From assembly GCF_008123515.1 (NCBI RefSeq), contig NZ_VSSR01000017.1, positions 30,248 through 94,247 on the forward strand: a stretch of DNA of 64,000 nt. Direction: 5' to 3'. Positions 9,192-17,871 of the stretch are shown here, one piece after another; position 1 is the first letter of the stretch; every line of letters begins with the position of its first letter. The notes under the pieces are model-generated. The model was given only the letters and a program-made list of their open reading frames with translations, had not been told where the DNA came from and did not search any database. This DNA is from Bradyrhizobium cytisi. GTDB lineage: Bacteria > Pseudomonadota > Alphaproteobacteria > Rhizobiales > Xanthobacteraceae. Both the position numbers and the translations under genes were made by a program.

Positions 9192-9893
9192 ATGTTGCAG
9201 CTTCGCTCCAAGGAAACGCTCGATCACGGAGATCGCGGCTGGCTGAAAGCACGCCACCATTTCATCGTGTCGGCTGAGGGCAATCCCGCGAATGGCCCCC
9301 TTGGCGCGCTCGTGGTCTGGAACGACGACGAGATTGCGCCCGGCTCCGGCTTCGGACGCCACTCGCACGCGGACATGGAAATCGTGACCTATGTCCGCCA
9401 GGGCGCCGTCACGCACGAAGACAGCGCCGGAAATCTCGGCCGCACCGTGGCCGGTGACGTCCAGGTGATGAGCGCTGGATCCGGCATCAGCCACTCCGAG
9501 CACAACCGCGACGACGACCCGCTGAAGCTCTTCCAGATCTGGCTGCTGCCGCGTCAGCGCGGCGGGACGCCGCGGTGGGATACCCGCAAATTCCCGAAGG
9601 CAGATCGCGCCGGACATCTCATCGAGCTCGCGAGCGGGAATCCGGAGAACGCCGAGGCGCTCATGATCCGCGCCGACGCCCGCGTCCTCGGTGCCACGCT
9701 GCTTGCGCGGACCACTCTGACACATACGCCGTCGGCGCATTTGCGGCACACCTATCTCGCCCCTGCCCAGGGCGCGATCCTCGTCAACGGGCAACGAGTT
9801 GCTGTCGGCGACGGCATCGCCGCAATCGACGAACCCAAACTCATCATCACGGCCATCGAGAACGCGGAGTTCATCCTCGTCGACGCCGCCTGA
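9192..9893 (+). CDS. Pirin family protein
   Basis: The 233-residue bicupin of the pirin / YhhW type has metal-site residues in GFGRHSHADMEIVTYV, the HEDSAGN turn, and SAGSGISHSEHN. GAGGA at 9181-9185 is six bases before the ATG at 9192, which is preferred to the ATG at 9186. Some pirins have quercetinase activity or act as redox cofactors. It is followed by a DoxX protein, a pairing often seen in stress or quinone-related operons. The physiological role here is unknown. Confidence 0.92.
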   Translation: MLQLRSKETLDHGDRGWLKARHHFIVSAEGNPANGPLGALVVWNDDEIAPGSGFGRHSHADMEIVTYVRQGAVTHEDSAGNLGRTVAGDVQVMSAGSGISHSEHNRDDDPLKLFQIWLLPRQRGGTPRWDTRKFPKADRAGHLIELASGNPENAEALMIRADARVLGATLLARTTLTHTPSAHLRHTYLAPAQGAILVNGQRVAVGDGIAAIDEPKLIITAIENAEFILVDAA

Positions 9894-9920
9894 TCTCACA
9901 CCAGCAAAGGAGCTATTACC

Positions 9921-10337
9921 ATGAACCGTTACCTCCCTCTGATCGGCCGTATCCTGATCGGCCTGCCCTTCGCGATGAGCGGCCTCGGCAAGCTCGCCGC
10001 TTTCGGTCCGACGACCGCGATGATCGCTGCTGCCGGTCTGCCTGTGCCGCCGCTTGCTTACATCGTTGCAGTCGCGCTTGAACTCGGCGGTGGACTCCTG
10101 CTGATTGCAGGCTACCAGGTTCGAACGGTCGCGCTGGCGCTGGCAGTGTTCTGTATCGCGGCCGGCGTGGCGTTCCACAGCAACTTCGCCGACCAGAACC
10201 AGATGATCCACTTCCTCAAGAACGTCATGATGGCCGGCGGCCTGCTTCAGATCGCGGCGTTCGGCGCAGGCGCGCTCAGCCTCGACAACCGCCTGTCCAA
10301 GGGCGGCGTCGCTGTCGCGAATGCTGCGGCCCGCTGA
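9921..10337 (+). CDS. DoxX family membrane protein
   Basis: The 138-residue protein has four predicted transmembrane helices and the DoxX signature RILIGLPFAMSGLGKLAAF near the N-terminus, plus the conserved VALELGGGLLLIAGY helix. AAGGAG lies nine bases before the ATG. It follows the pirin gene by 27 bases and probably shares its transcript. DoxX proteins are linked to redox and detoxification pathways, but this member has no defined reaction. Confidence 0.9.
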   Translation: MNRYLPLIGRILIGLPFAMSGLGKLAAFGPTTAMIAAAGLPVPPLAYIVAVALELGGGLLLIAGYQVRTVALALAVFCIAAGVAFHSNFADQNQMIHFLKNVMMAGGLLQIAAFGAGALSLDNRLSKGGVAVANAAAR

Positions 10338-10346
10338 ACTCATGAG

Positions 10347-10398
10347 CTCGCGCCGACCGTTCCGACGGCAGTACGCCCCGTCGCCGGGCCGGCGCGAG
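10347..10398. terminator. Candidate stem-loop after DoxX gene
   Basis: CTCGCGCCG at 10347-10355 is complementary to CGGCGCGAG at 10390-10398, separated by 34 bases. It lies 10 bases after the DoxX stop codon. There is no U-tract, so it may be a weak terminator or an RNA-stabilising element. Confidence 0.35.
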
Positions 10399-10414
10399 TT
10401 CACCAGAAAGATAC

Positions 10415-10428
10415 TTTACGATCGTAAA
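10415..10428. promoter_or_regulatory. Perfect 14-bp palindrome TTTACGATCGTAAA, candidate operator
   Basis: A perfect palindrome sits in a short AT-rich patch about 100 bases before the CocE/NonD hydrolase start. Its symmetry and position suggest an operator for a dimeric repressor. The TetR protein at 14962, which ends this operon, is a possible partner. No second copy was noticed in the window. Confidence 0.45.
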
Positions 10429-10531
10429 ATTTAATGACATGGTTCGTTCAGTCGGGCTGGCGGCCGGTTCGCCGCATCTCGACGATCGCCGAACGTCGGC
10501 CGCAAGCGCCGCGAACAGCCGGAGTGAAACG

Positions 10532-12277
10532 ATGATCGAGGAACGGGACATCAGTGTTGCCATGCGCGACGGCACGCGACTTGCCGTCGACGTCTACCGA
10601 CCGGATGCGGCGGGCAAATACCCGGTGCTCTATGCGTCGGCGTTGCACAACAAGGACATTCAGGGGCCTGACATCGCGGACATCCTGCCGCCGCAACCGG
10701 CGCACGCCCCGTTATGGTTCGGGCCCATCGAGGCGGGCGATACGAGACGATTCATTGCCAACGGCTATGTCCACGTCATCGCGCAGCCGCGAGGATCGGC
10801 CAAGTCGGAAGGCCATTACGGCCACGAGGATACCGACCATTACGATCTGATCGAGTGGATCACGCAGCAGCCGTGGTCAAACGGCAAGGTCGGAATGGTC
10901 GGCATCTCCGGCTATGCCGGCGAGCAGTGGCGCGCGGCCGCGCAAGGGCATCCCGCCCTGAAGGCCATCTTTCCCTACGATGCGTGCAGTGCCTATGGCG
11001 GTATGTTCGGCTTTCGCGACTTCAATCCCGGCGGCGTCCTGCACACATTTCCTTATTTGCTCGACGTCTTCAGCACGGTTCATGAGTCACGCGACCGGCC
11101 CGCGGAGCTTCCTGCTGCAGAGGAAGCGCTCTGGCGGCAGGCCATGCAGAACCCGGACTACAAGCAGTACATCAATCTCTACAACATCCTCACCCAGAAG
11201 GGGCAGCGCACGTTCGTCATGTATCTCATGATGACGCACCCTTGGGAGTTCGACGGCACCGTCGAGCGCGCCGAAGAAACCTTCAGGAAAATCAAGATGC
11301 CGTTCTACACCGGCTCGGGAGCCTACGCGTACACCTACAAGCTTCACTGGCTGGGCGCGCAGCATTACTTCCAGAACGTTGACGCGCCGAAGAAGCTGCT
11401 GTTCACGGGCCCGGCTCACCTGGAGCGGCCATTCCATCAATACCACGACGAGATCATCCGCTGGTACGACCACTGGCTGAAAGGGCAGGACACCGGCATC
11501 ATGGACGAACCGCCGGTGCGTTATTGGCTGATGGGCGCCAACGAATGGCGTACCGGAGCGGACTGGCCACTGCCGGAAACGCGGTGGACGAAATTCTATC
11601 TTTCGCATTGGGACGGCCTGACCGCAGAGCCGCCGCGGCCCGCTGTGGAGGTTGGTGCCGCGGCGCGCGAGCCCGACGTCTTCACTCAGATGCCCGTCAC
11701 GCGGACGACGAAGGTCGAGCGGCTGCGCTACATGACGGATCCGTTGCCGCATGACGTCACCGTCGCCGGCCCAATCACGCTCACGTTGTATGCAGCGATC
11801 GATCAGGAAGACACCAACTGGATCGTCGTCCTCAAGGACGTCGGCCCCGACGTCTCGGTCCGTACCGCGCGCGAGGGCGAGCGCGATATGCCAACAACCT
11901 TGCCCGAACGGGAGTTGACGCGAGGCTGGCTGAAGGCTTCGCACCGGGCGCTCGATGAGAAGCGTTCAAAGCCCTGGGAGCCATTCCACAAGCTCACTCG
12001 CGACGCGATCTCACCGGTGACGCCGGGCGAGGTGGTCGAGTACCAGATCCAGATCCTGGCGACAGCGAACCAGTTCAAGGCCGGACACCGCATCTGCCTC
12101 GACATCACGTCCATGGATGTTCCGACCGGGACCGGCGCGATGACCAATGTCGAGTACATTCCCTATCACGTGTGCAGCAGCAAGACCGTGACGCACAGGA
12201 TTTATCGGGACGCAGAGCGGCCATCGCATCTGCTGCTGCCCATCATTCCCCAAACAAACAATCAACGTCCGACCTGA
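10532..12277 (+). CDS. CocE/NonD family hydrolase
   Basis: The 581-residue protein matches the CocE/NonD family: an N-terminal alpha/beta hydrolase domain (VAMRDGTRLAVDVYRP, GDTRRFIANGYVHVIAQPRGSAKSEG), the nucleophile elbow GISGYAG with Ser126, and a C-terminal jelly-roll domain like that of X-Pro dipeptidyl peptidases from about residue 350. The probable catalytic His is in GPAHLERPFHQYH. Family members cleave esters or amides such as cocaine esters and beta-lactam acyl groups. It opens the second half of the cluster and may release the acid later activated by the ligase at 13146. Confidence 0.88.
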   Translation: MIEERDISVAMRDGTRLAVDVYRPDAAGKYPVLYASALHNKDIQGPDIADILPPQPAHAPLWFGPIEAGDTRRFIANGYVHVIAQPRGSAKSEGHYGHEDTDHYDLIEWITQQPWSNGKVGMVGISGYAGEQWRAAAQGHPALKAIFPYDACSAYGGMFGFRDFNPGGVLHTFPYLLDVFSTVHESRDRPAELPAAEEALWRQAMQNPDYKQYINLYNILTQKGQRTFVMYLMMTHPWEFDGTVERAEETFRKIKMPFYTGSGAYAYTYKLHWLGAQHYFQNVDAPKKLLFTGPAHLERPFHQYHDEIIRWYDHWLKGQDTGIMDEPPVRYWLMGANEWRTGADWPLPETRWTKFYLSHWDGLTAEPPRPAVEVGAAAREPDVFTQMPVTRTTKVERLRYMTDPLPHDVTVAGPITLTLYAAIDQEDTNWIVVLKDVGPDVSVRTAREGERDMPTTLPERELTRGWLKASHRALDEKRSKPWEPFHKLTRDAISPVTPGEVVEYQIQILATANQFKAGHRICLDITSMDVPTGTGAMTNVEYIPYHVCSSKTVTHRIYRDAERPSHLLLPIIPQTNNQRPT

Positions 12278-12305
12278 TCGTCGGCTCAGAGCAGGAGGCA
12301 TTGCC

Positions 12306-13091
12306 ATGTCGATCCGATTTGAACGCGACGGCGCCGTCGGCAGCATCGTGCTCGCCAACCCGCCATTCAACCGCCTAGACCTGCGTTTTACCGAGGCCCT
12401 GCGGGTCGCAGTGCACCAGGCCAGCACCAGCGACATCCGCGTGCTCGTCATCCGTGCGGAGGGACCGCATTTCTCCTTTGGCGGCGAGGTGCGCGAGTGG
12501 CCGGGAAAGGACGTCAACTGGTTCAGGACGTTCGTGGCCGAGGTCAACGTCTCCTACCGCACCATTGAAATGCTGAAGATCCCGACGGTCGCAGTGGTCC
12601 AGGGCGTCGCGTTCGGCGGCGGCTTTGAACTGGCGCTGGCCTGCGACTTCCTCGTCGCGGCCGAGAGTGCGACACTCCGCTGCGTCGAGGTCACCACGGC
12701 CATGCTGCCGATCGCAGGGGCCCTCCAGCGCATCGCGGAGCGCGCCGGCCGCGCGCGCGCCTCGCGGCTTGCCATGCTTGGCGAGCCGATGTCCGGACAG
12801 GAGGCGGGACAACTCGGAATCGCCACTCATGTGGTGCCCGAGAACGAGCTCGCAGCAACCGCTGCCGCTCTGACAAAGCAACTCGCCACCGGGCCGACCC
12901 GATCCTATGCGGCGACGCGGACGCTTCTGAAGGCATGGTCGAGCGGCGGCGTGGCAGCGGCAGACCTCGTGATGCTCGATGTCGCGATGGAGCTCTATGA
13001 AGGCGCCGATGCGCAGCGCGGCTTTGCCAACACGGCAGCGGCTTTCGACAAGGACATCGAGCCGCCGACACTTATCTTCGAAGGAAAGTGA
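12306..13091 (+). CDS. Enoyl-CoA hydratase/isomerase (crotonase) family protein, copy 2
   Basis: The 261-residue crotonase is paralogous to 7253-8041. Shared blocks include RAEGPHFSFGGEVREW, GVAFGGGFELALACDFLVAAES, GEPMSGQEAGQLGIA and TGPTRSYAATRTLLKAWSSGGV. Acidic residues are present at both classical catalytic positions (FELAL and CVEVT). GCAGGAGG precedes the ATG. It sits between the CocE-type hydrolase and the acyl-CoA ligase, consistent with processing of the CoA thioester made by that ligase. Confidence 0.9.
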   Translation: MSIRFERDGAVGSIVLANPPFNRLDLRFTEALRVAVHQASTSDIRVLVIRAEGPHFSFGGEVREWPGKDVNWFRTFVAEVNVSYRTIEMLKIPTVAVVQGVAFGGGFELALACDFLVAAESATLRCVEVTTAMLPIAGALQRIAERAGRARASRLAMLGEPMSGQEAGQLGIATHVVPENELAATAAALTKQLATGPTRSYAATRTLLKAWSSGGVAAADLVMLDVAMELYEGADAQRGFANTAAAFDKDIEPPTLIFEGK

Positions 13092-13145
13092 GCCGGCTGC
13101 GGCGCGGCGAACGTTCGATAGCTCAGAGATGACCGGGAGGAATTC

Positions 13146-14828
13146 GTGCCACGCGAAAGCTATGTGCATGGTTACAGCGGTCCGCCCCTGATCGGGAAAA
13201 CCATTGGCGCGCTTCTGGATGAGGTGAGCGCGACCGATGGCTCCCGCGAAGCGCTGGTTGTCGCTCACCAGAAGATTCGCTGGACCTATTCGGAGCTCAA
13301 GTCACGCTCGGATGCGTTCGCGTCGGGCCTGCTCGCCCTTGGCCTCGAGTCGGGAGACCGGGTCGGCATTTGGGCTCCGAATTGTGCGGAATGGACGATC
13401 GCGCAGTTTGCGACCGCGAAGGCTGGCCTGATCCTGGTCAATATCAATCCCGCCTATCGCCTGAGCGAACTGGAGCACGTCCTGCGAACTGTAGGATGTC
13501 GGGCGCTGATCACGGCGGCACGCTTCAAGACCAGCGACTATATCGCGATGATCCGCGAGCTCGTCCCGGAGCTGGGGGGCGAGCTCGGCGAGCTGAAGAG
13601 CGCGCGTCTGCCCGAGTTGCGCCACGTGATCTCGATCGCGGGCAAGCACGACGGCTGCCTTGCGTTCGATTGGATATCGGAGCGGGGACAGCAGATCGGC
13701 AACCGGCGGCTCGATGCCGTCGCGGCCGCGGTGCAGATGGACGATGCCGTCAACATCCAGTTCACTAGCGGCACCACCGGCTTGCCGAAGGGCGCGACGC
13801 TCTCGCATCACAATCTGATCAACAATGCCTTTTTCGTGGGAGAGGCGACCGGAATCGAGCCTGGATCTCGGGTGTGCATCCCGGTCCCGCTCTATCATTG
13901 CTTCGGCATGGTGATGGGTAACCTCGGTTGCGTCACCCATGCGGCCACCATGGTGTATCCATCCGAGTCCTTCGATCCCCTGAAGACCCTGGAGACCGTC
14001 GCGGCGGAGCGCTGCGATGTGCTCTACGGGGTCCCCACGATGTTCATCGCCCAACTGAACCACCCCGAATTCAGCCGATTCGATCTAAGCTCACTTCGGC
14101 TCGGCATCATGGCAGGAGCTCCGTGTCCCATCGAGGTCATGAAGGAGGTGGCGTCGACCATGCACATGAGCGAGATCACGATCGCCTATGGAATGACCGA
14201 GACGAGCCCGGTCAGCTTCCAGAGCAGCCGTGACGATCCGCTCGAATTGCGCGTCTCGACGGTCGGCAGGATCCAGCCGCACCTCGAGGTCAAGATCGTC
14301 GATCGCCAGGGGCGGGTCGTCCCGCGCGGCGAAGCCGGCGAGCTTTGCACCAGAGGATATTCGGTGATGCTCGGCTATTGGAACGACGAAGCCCGGACGA
14401 AAGAGGCGATCGACCGCGCCGGCTGGATGCACACCGGAGACCTGGCGACCGTCGACGACGACGGCTACTGCCGCATCGTCGGGAGGATCAAGGACATGGT
14501 CATCCGCGGCGGCGAGAACATCTATCCGCGGGAGGTCGAGGAGTATCTTTACCAGCACCCCGACATCAGGGATGTCCAGGTCTTCGGCGTGCCGGACGCC
14601 AAGTACGGCGAAGAGCTTTGTGCCTGGATCGTCCCAAAGGTGGGCACGGCGCTCGATGAGGACGCTGTCCGGAAATTCTGTCAGGACCGTATCTCGCATT
14701 ACAAGATTCCGCGCTACATCCGGTTCGTGGAGAGCTTCCCCTCTACCGTAACCGGCAAGGTGCAGAAGTTCGCGATGCGAGAGGCGATGATCGAGGAGTT
14801 TGCACGCGCCGAGGACGCTGGCGCATGA
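13146..14828 (+). CDS. AMP-dependent acyl-CoA synthetase
   Basis: The 560-residue ANL-superfamily ligase has the P-loop [27 protein letters not shown], the [19 protein letters not shown] adenylate-domain motif, [12 protein letters not shown] at the hinge, and the late catalytic Lys in TVTGKVQKF. It starts at GTG 13146, five bases after GGGAGG. It resembles FadD-type and medium-chain or aromatic acid ligases. Within the cluster it probably converts the acid released by hydrolysis into a CoA ester for the crotonases. Substrate unknown. Confidence 0.93.
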   Translation: MPRESYVHGYSGPPLIGKTIGALLDEVSATDGSREALVVAHQKIRWTYSELKSRSDAFASGLLALGLESGDRVGIWAPNCAEWTIAQFATAKAGLILVNINPAYRLSELEHVLRTVGCRALITAARFKTSDYIAMIRELVPELGGELGELKSARLPELRHVISIAGKHDGCLAFDWISERGQQIGNRRLDAVAAAVQMDDAVNIQFTSGTTGLPKGATLSHHNLINNAFFVGEATGIEPGSRVCIPVPLYHCFGMVMGNLGCVTHAATMVYPSESFDPLKTLETVAAERCDVLYGVPTMFIAQLNHPEFSRFDLSSLRLGIMAGAPCPIEVMKEVASTMHMSEITIAYGMTETSPVSFQSSRDDPLELRVSTVGRIQPHLEVKIVDRQGRVVPRGEAGELCTRGYSVMLGYWNDEARTKEAIDRAGWMHTGDLATVDDDGYCRIVGRIKDMVIRGGENIYPREVEEYLYQHPDIRDVQVFGVPDAKYGEELCAWIVPKVGTALDEDAVRKFCQDRISHYKIPRYIRFVESFPSTVTGKVQKFAMREAMIEEFARAEDAGA

Positions 14829-14961
14829 GTCTCGGCGAGACGGCATTGAGCCCGCCGGGAATTCCGCGGCCAACGTCAGGAGCGAAAGCCGCCAGGCTGA
14901 TGTGGAGCCAGCCAACACGTCGCTTGGTGTTCGATTGGGGGCCGTGCTAATCGAAGGCGAA

Positions 14962-15612
14962 ATGGCCAAGCAGACAGCCCGGCGAGAGCGCCCGCGCAAG
15001 CGAGCCGAACAGCAGCGCTCGATCGAGACGCGGGCTGCGATCCTCAATGCTGCCATCGCGGAATTCGCCGAGCGCGGGTTCGAAGGCGCGAGCATTCGTG
15101 CCATCGCCGATCGATTGGGCCTGCAACATCCCCTGATCACCTATCATTATCGCAGTAAGGATATTCTCTGGCGGGCGGCAGCCGAGCATGCGTTCGCGCA
15201 GATTCGGTCCGACTGGGAAGTTTCGGCTCCTGAGGGATCCGAGTTGTCACCGTTGGCGCGGCTGCGACGGGAATACGCCACTCTTTTCCAGTATACTGTC
15301 GCGTTTCCGGAATTCCATCGTTTCATGCGCCAGGAGACCTTGACGAACAATCCCCGACTGAAATGGGTGGCTGAAACGGTCCTCGCTCCGCTTCTGGGCC
15401 GGCTGCTGCCCCAGATCGTTGAGGCTCAGAAACAGGGCCTTATACCCGCCGTCGATCCCATCCTATTCCACTACATGATGGTCAGTCTGAGCGCGACGCT
15501 CTCGGAGTTCGGGCCCGAGATGCAGATCACAAGCGGACTGTCACCCGAGGATCCACAGGTCGTCTCCGCCTATTGGCGTCTCGTGGACGAAACGATCTTC
15601 GGAGACGAATAG
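14962..15612 (+). CDS. TetR family transcriptional regulator
   Basis: The 216-residue protein has a TetR N-terminal helix-turn-helix (RAAILNAAIAEFAERGFEGASIRAIADRLGLQHPLITYHYRSKDILW). The remainder is a ligand domain like that of repressors of acyl-CoA or hydrocarbon genes. The frame is open to 14800, but the basic MAKQTARRERPRKRAEQQ start at 14962 fits family length. It is the last gene of the ligase operon. It could bind the palindrome at 10415, which is inference. Confidence 0.88.
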   Translation: MAKQTARRERPRKRAEQQRSIETRAAILNAAIAEFAERGFEGASIRAIADRLGLQHPLITYHYRSKDILWRAAAEHAFAQIRSDWEVSAPEGSELSPLARLRREYATLFQYTVAFPEFHRFMRQETLTNNPRLKWVAETVLAPLLGRLLPQIVEAQKQGLIPAVDPILFHYMMVSLSATLSEFGPEMQITSGLSPEDPQVVSAYWRLVDETIFGDE

Positions 15613-15627
15613 AAGAAGGAACGAGGA

Positions 15628-15651
15628 GACAGGCGGTGATCGCCGCCTGTC
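15628..15651. terminator. Stem-loop after TetR gene
   Basis: GACAGGCGG at 15628-15636 pairs perfectly with CCGCCTGTC at 15643-15651 around a six-base loop, 16 bases past the TetR stop. There is no clear U-tract. It also lies just past the 3' end of the minus-strand amidohydrolase remnant, so it could once have served both directions. Confidence 0.5.
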
Positions 15652-15659
15652 CCCGTCCG

Positions 15660-15731
15660 TCAAGGCTGACCGAACAGTCGGCGCGCGTTGTCGCGGTCGA
15701 TCTTCTTTCGATCGGCTCTACTGATTTCACC
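15660..15731 (-). pseudogene. 3' remnant of an amidohydrolase-family gene
   Basis: On the minus strand the last 23 codons read GEISRADRKKIDRDNARRLF then GQP and stop. This is the characteristic C-terminus of amidohydrolase-2 type metal-dependent hydrolases, where a D-N-A-x-R-L-F/Y-G helix ends the barrel. The frame is closed just upstream and no other part of such a gene was seen, so only the tail survives. It marks a decayed junction at the edge of the catabolic cluster. Confidence 0.5.
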
Positions 15732-16141
15732 CGGCGCTGATCACGTCGTCAGCACCTTGTTTGGAGAACTGCCTTAAAGATGCGGCCAGCCCGGCCCCCG
15801 GGGTCATCCGGAACATGGACATCTGGAGCAATTCGACAAGCTTCTGAGTTTTAGGCGGACGATCGGAGGAAATATCGCAGATTTGCGTGGTGTGGTGAAA
15901 GGCTGTAGCGGTCTCCCGCTACCAATTCGATCCTAGCTTTCTCCAAACTGCTATCGAAGCCAAGCGTCCTTATCCGGAGCTTTGGGACTCGCCTAGGCGC
16001 AGGGTCGTATTCAATCTCCCTGCAAGATCCTCCGCGAACGAATTTGTCGCGCGCATTCAACTTTCGTCCTGTTTGCAACAGGCTCGATCGGCGTGCAATC
16101 GCGACCAGTTTCTCCTAATGAGAGTACTCGGAGGGAACGAC
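15732..16141. other. Intergenic stretch without recognised gene
   Basis: Nothing convincing is seen. A 75-codon minus-strand frame at 15851-16078 has no recognisable motif or ribosome binding site. The GC content looks lower than in the flanking operons. The end of the stretch carries GGAGGG about eight bases before the ATG of the ATPase pseudogene. Confidence 0.5.
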
Positions 16142-16743
16142 ATGGTGGACAAACAAAAGCTTGCGCGACTGCGCCAACTGATCACCGAAGGCCTACGTGT
16201 CCAGCTAGCTAGGTGGGGAGCGCATAGCCTACATCAACGTCGGTAACGCGCTTGAGGACGCCTGCGCGAAGCAGAACCATGCGATTTTCGCTCGTCGAGG
16301 TTGTGGCAAGACGTTGCTGTTGCATGCCTCTGCAGCACGGCTCCCCAAGGAGGTCCGCTCTATCTACCTGAATTGCGAAGATTTCAAACGCCACACATTC
16401 CCGAACGTTCTAATAGAGATACTCGTCTCCCTTTTCTCGGACATGCAGGCGCATCTGACTGGATGGTTTGGGAGAAAGGCACAGGCTCGAAAGCTGCTGG
16501 TGGACATCATCAAGAAACTGAAGGCTATGCAGAATGAACCAGATGTCCTCGATCATCGGGTGTTACGCTCATTTCAGAAAGATGGAAAATAGGTTTGCCG
16601 AGATTGATGTCTCGCGAGTTGAAGCGAAGGATCAGATGCGTTCCGCGCCTATTCTGACGGAAGCGGATCTCAATGCTCTGTCTACAAATGTCCCAAAGAA
16701 TGCAGAGCAATTGCTTTTAGAGCATCAGGCTGAAGTCGGCTAA
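16142..16743 (+). pseudogene. Frameshifted P-loop ATPase remnant
   Basis: From ATG 16142, behind a good GGAGGG site, the frame reads MVDKQKLARLRQLITEGLRV and then breaks. At 16205-16212 the tetramer CTAG is duplicated; removing one copy joins Q-L-G-G-E-R-I-A-Y-I-N-V-G and an ATPase-like segment with ARRGCGKTLLLHA (Walker A-like) ending in a stop at 16590-16592. A different frame then continues to 16743 (FAEIDVSRVEAKDQ...), suggesting a second frameshift near 16590. No Walker B motif is seen, so the C-terminal part seems lost. The family was not identified; it could be an ATPase of a mobile or defence locus. Confidence 0.6.
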
Positions 16744-17111
16744 GTTTGTTAGTCTTTGTCTGCTCCGGCCGAGTTTGAATGAGCAGAAGCATACTCGGGC
16801 GTCGCGCGTGGTATAGCTCTTTGGACATGCAATGGATCATCACGTCGCGTACCACAAAATAGATGAGCGAGCCGTATTTCCAGGACGCTAGACGTGATCA
16901 AAATCGGCAAACAAGGTTCGGGATAACGCCTTGGTTGGTAGCCGCCTCTGGGTGTTTACCGGGGTAGGTTTTCCTCGAATCTACGAACTTAGTTGTTCTG
17001 GGACGGATACTTGAGGAGCCACCTGAGTACAAAGAAAATCTATTACTTCCAAGTCCGTCTCGCTGTGTTGGGGGCGTCGGGCAAAACACCCCCGTCAACC
17101 CCTCCTCGCAA
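16744..17111. other. Intergenic stretch without recognised gene
   Basis: The region holds only short frames with no recognisable domains or ribosome sites. It separates the ATPase remnant from repeat copy A. Confidence 0.5.
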
Positions 17112-17709
17112 AAATATTCCACTTTACCGAAATTCGGAAATGACGTATGTGTTGCGGCATCCCGGCTCATCCTTGAGGGGCGATCTCGTGTCGTCTTGGT
17201 TGCGAGCCGGGCTTGCGGTGGACGCGGGCAGCGTTGGGTGCGAGAGGTGCGGGCAGGGCGGATTGCTCTCCGTGAGCCCGAGGCTTCGTGCCGACGAGCG
17301 GCGCTGTCTAGGTTCGTCTCGCCTGCATTCTTCCGGCAACGTCGACAACGCTGGAAGATAATGCGGCGAACCAGCGAGCCGTGCGTACGGCAAAACCGTG
17401 TGGTCCTGGCCGTCGTCGCTACGGTCAAGCTTTCGCGGAGGTGTGGAGCGCCCAACCGGGTCAACTGCATCGTCAATTCGCTGGAAGTGAGGGAGGCCAG
17501 AACGAACTCGGCTCCCGGGAGAGCACGGCATAAGCCGTCAACCCACTGCGCAGGGAAGGCCGAGTGATTGGCACCACCTGTATGCTGCTGTGCGGTCTTT
17601 TTGCGCTACCATTTCGCGCAGCGGACCGCGGGTGCGAGGTCAGCACCCGGTCTTCCCTGCGCCCTCTTGGCTTAGAGGGTGGAGTGACCAGGCAAAGCTC
17701 GGGCGATTT
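17112..17709. repeat. ~600-bp structured intergenic repeat, copy A
   Basis: This segment is closely repeated at about 42061-42643 and, truncated, at 62622-62920. It begins AAATATTCCACTTTACCG, contains the small palindrome CCGAAATTCGG, and ends near GCAAAGCTCGGGCGA. The right part can fold: GCGCAGGGAAGGCCG at 17548-17562 pairs with 17648-17662, with one G-U pair. A CCCTCT/AGAGGG hairpin follows. Short ORFs inside it differ between copies in frame and are not credible genes. It is probably a dispersed non-coding or mobile element; type unknown. Confidence 0.85.
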
Positions 17710-17871
17710 GCGCCGCGAGGACGCAAAAGCGTGTCCCGCGGGTTGCAATGCCTGTCAGAGGACTGCGATCCCTTCCACCAGAAGTCATTTTTAGAACGAC
17801 GTTTCACTATCAGAAAGAAGGGTGGCGACATAAGGCGCTGTGCCGATAACGAAACTCTGTCGTCGCGAGCG

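Noticed and set aside
8991..10403. 470-codon open frame on the minus strand
   Set aside because: Overlaps pirin and DoxX genes in antisense; composition typical of a shadow.
17112..17709. Short ORFs inside the repeat as real genes
   Set aside because: Frames and stops differ between copies A, B and C, so the conserved unit is DNA or RNA, not protein.
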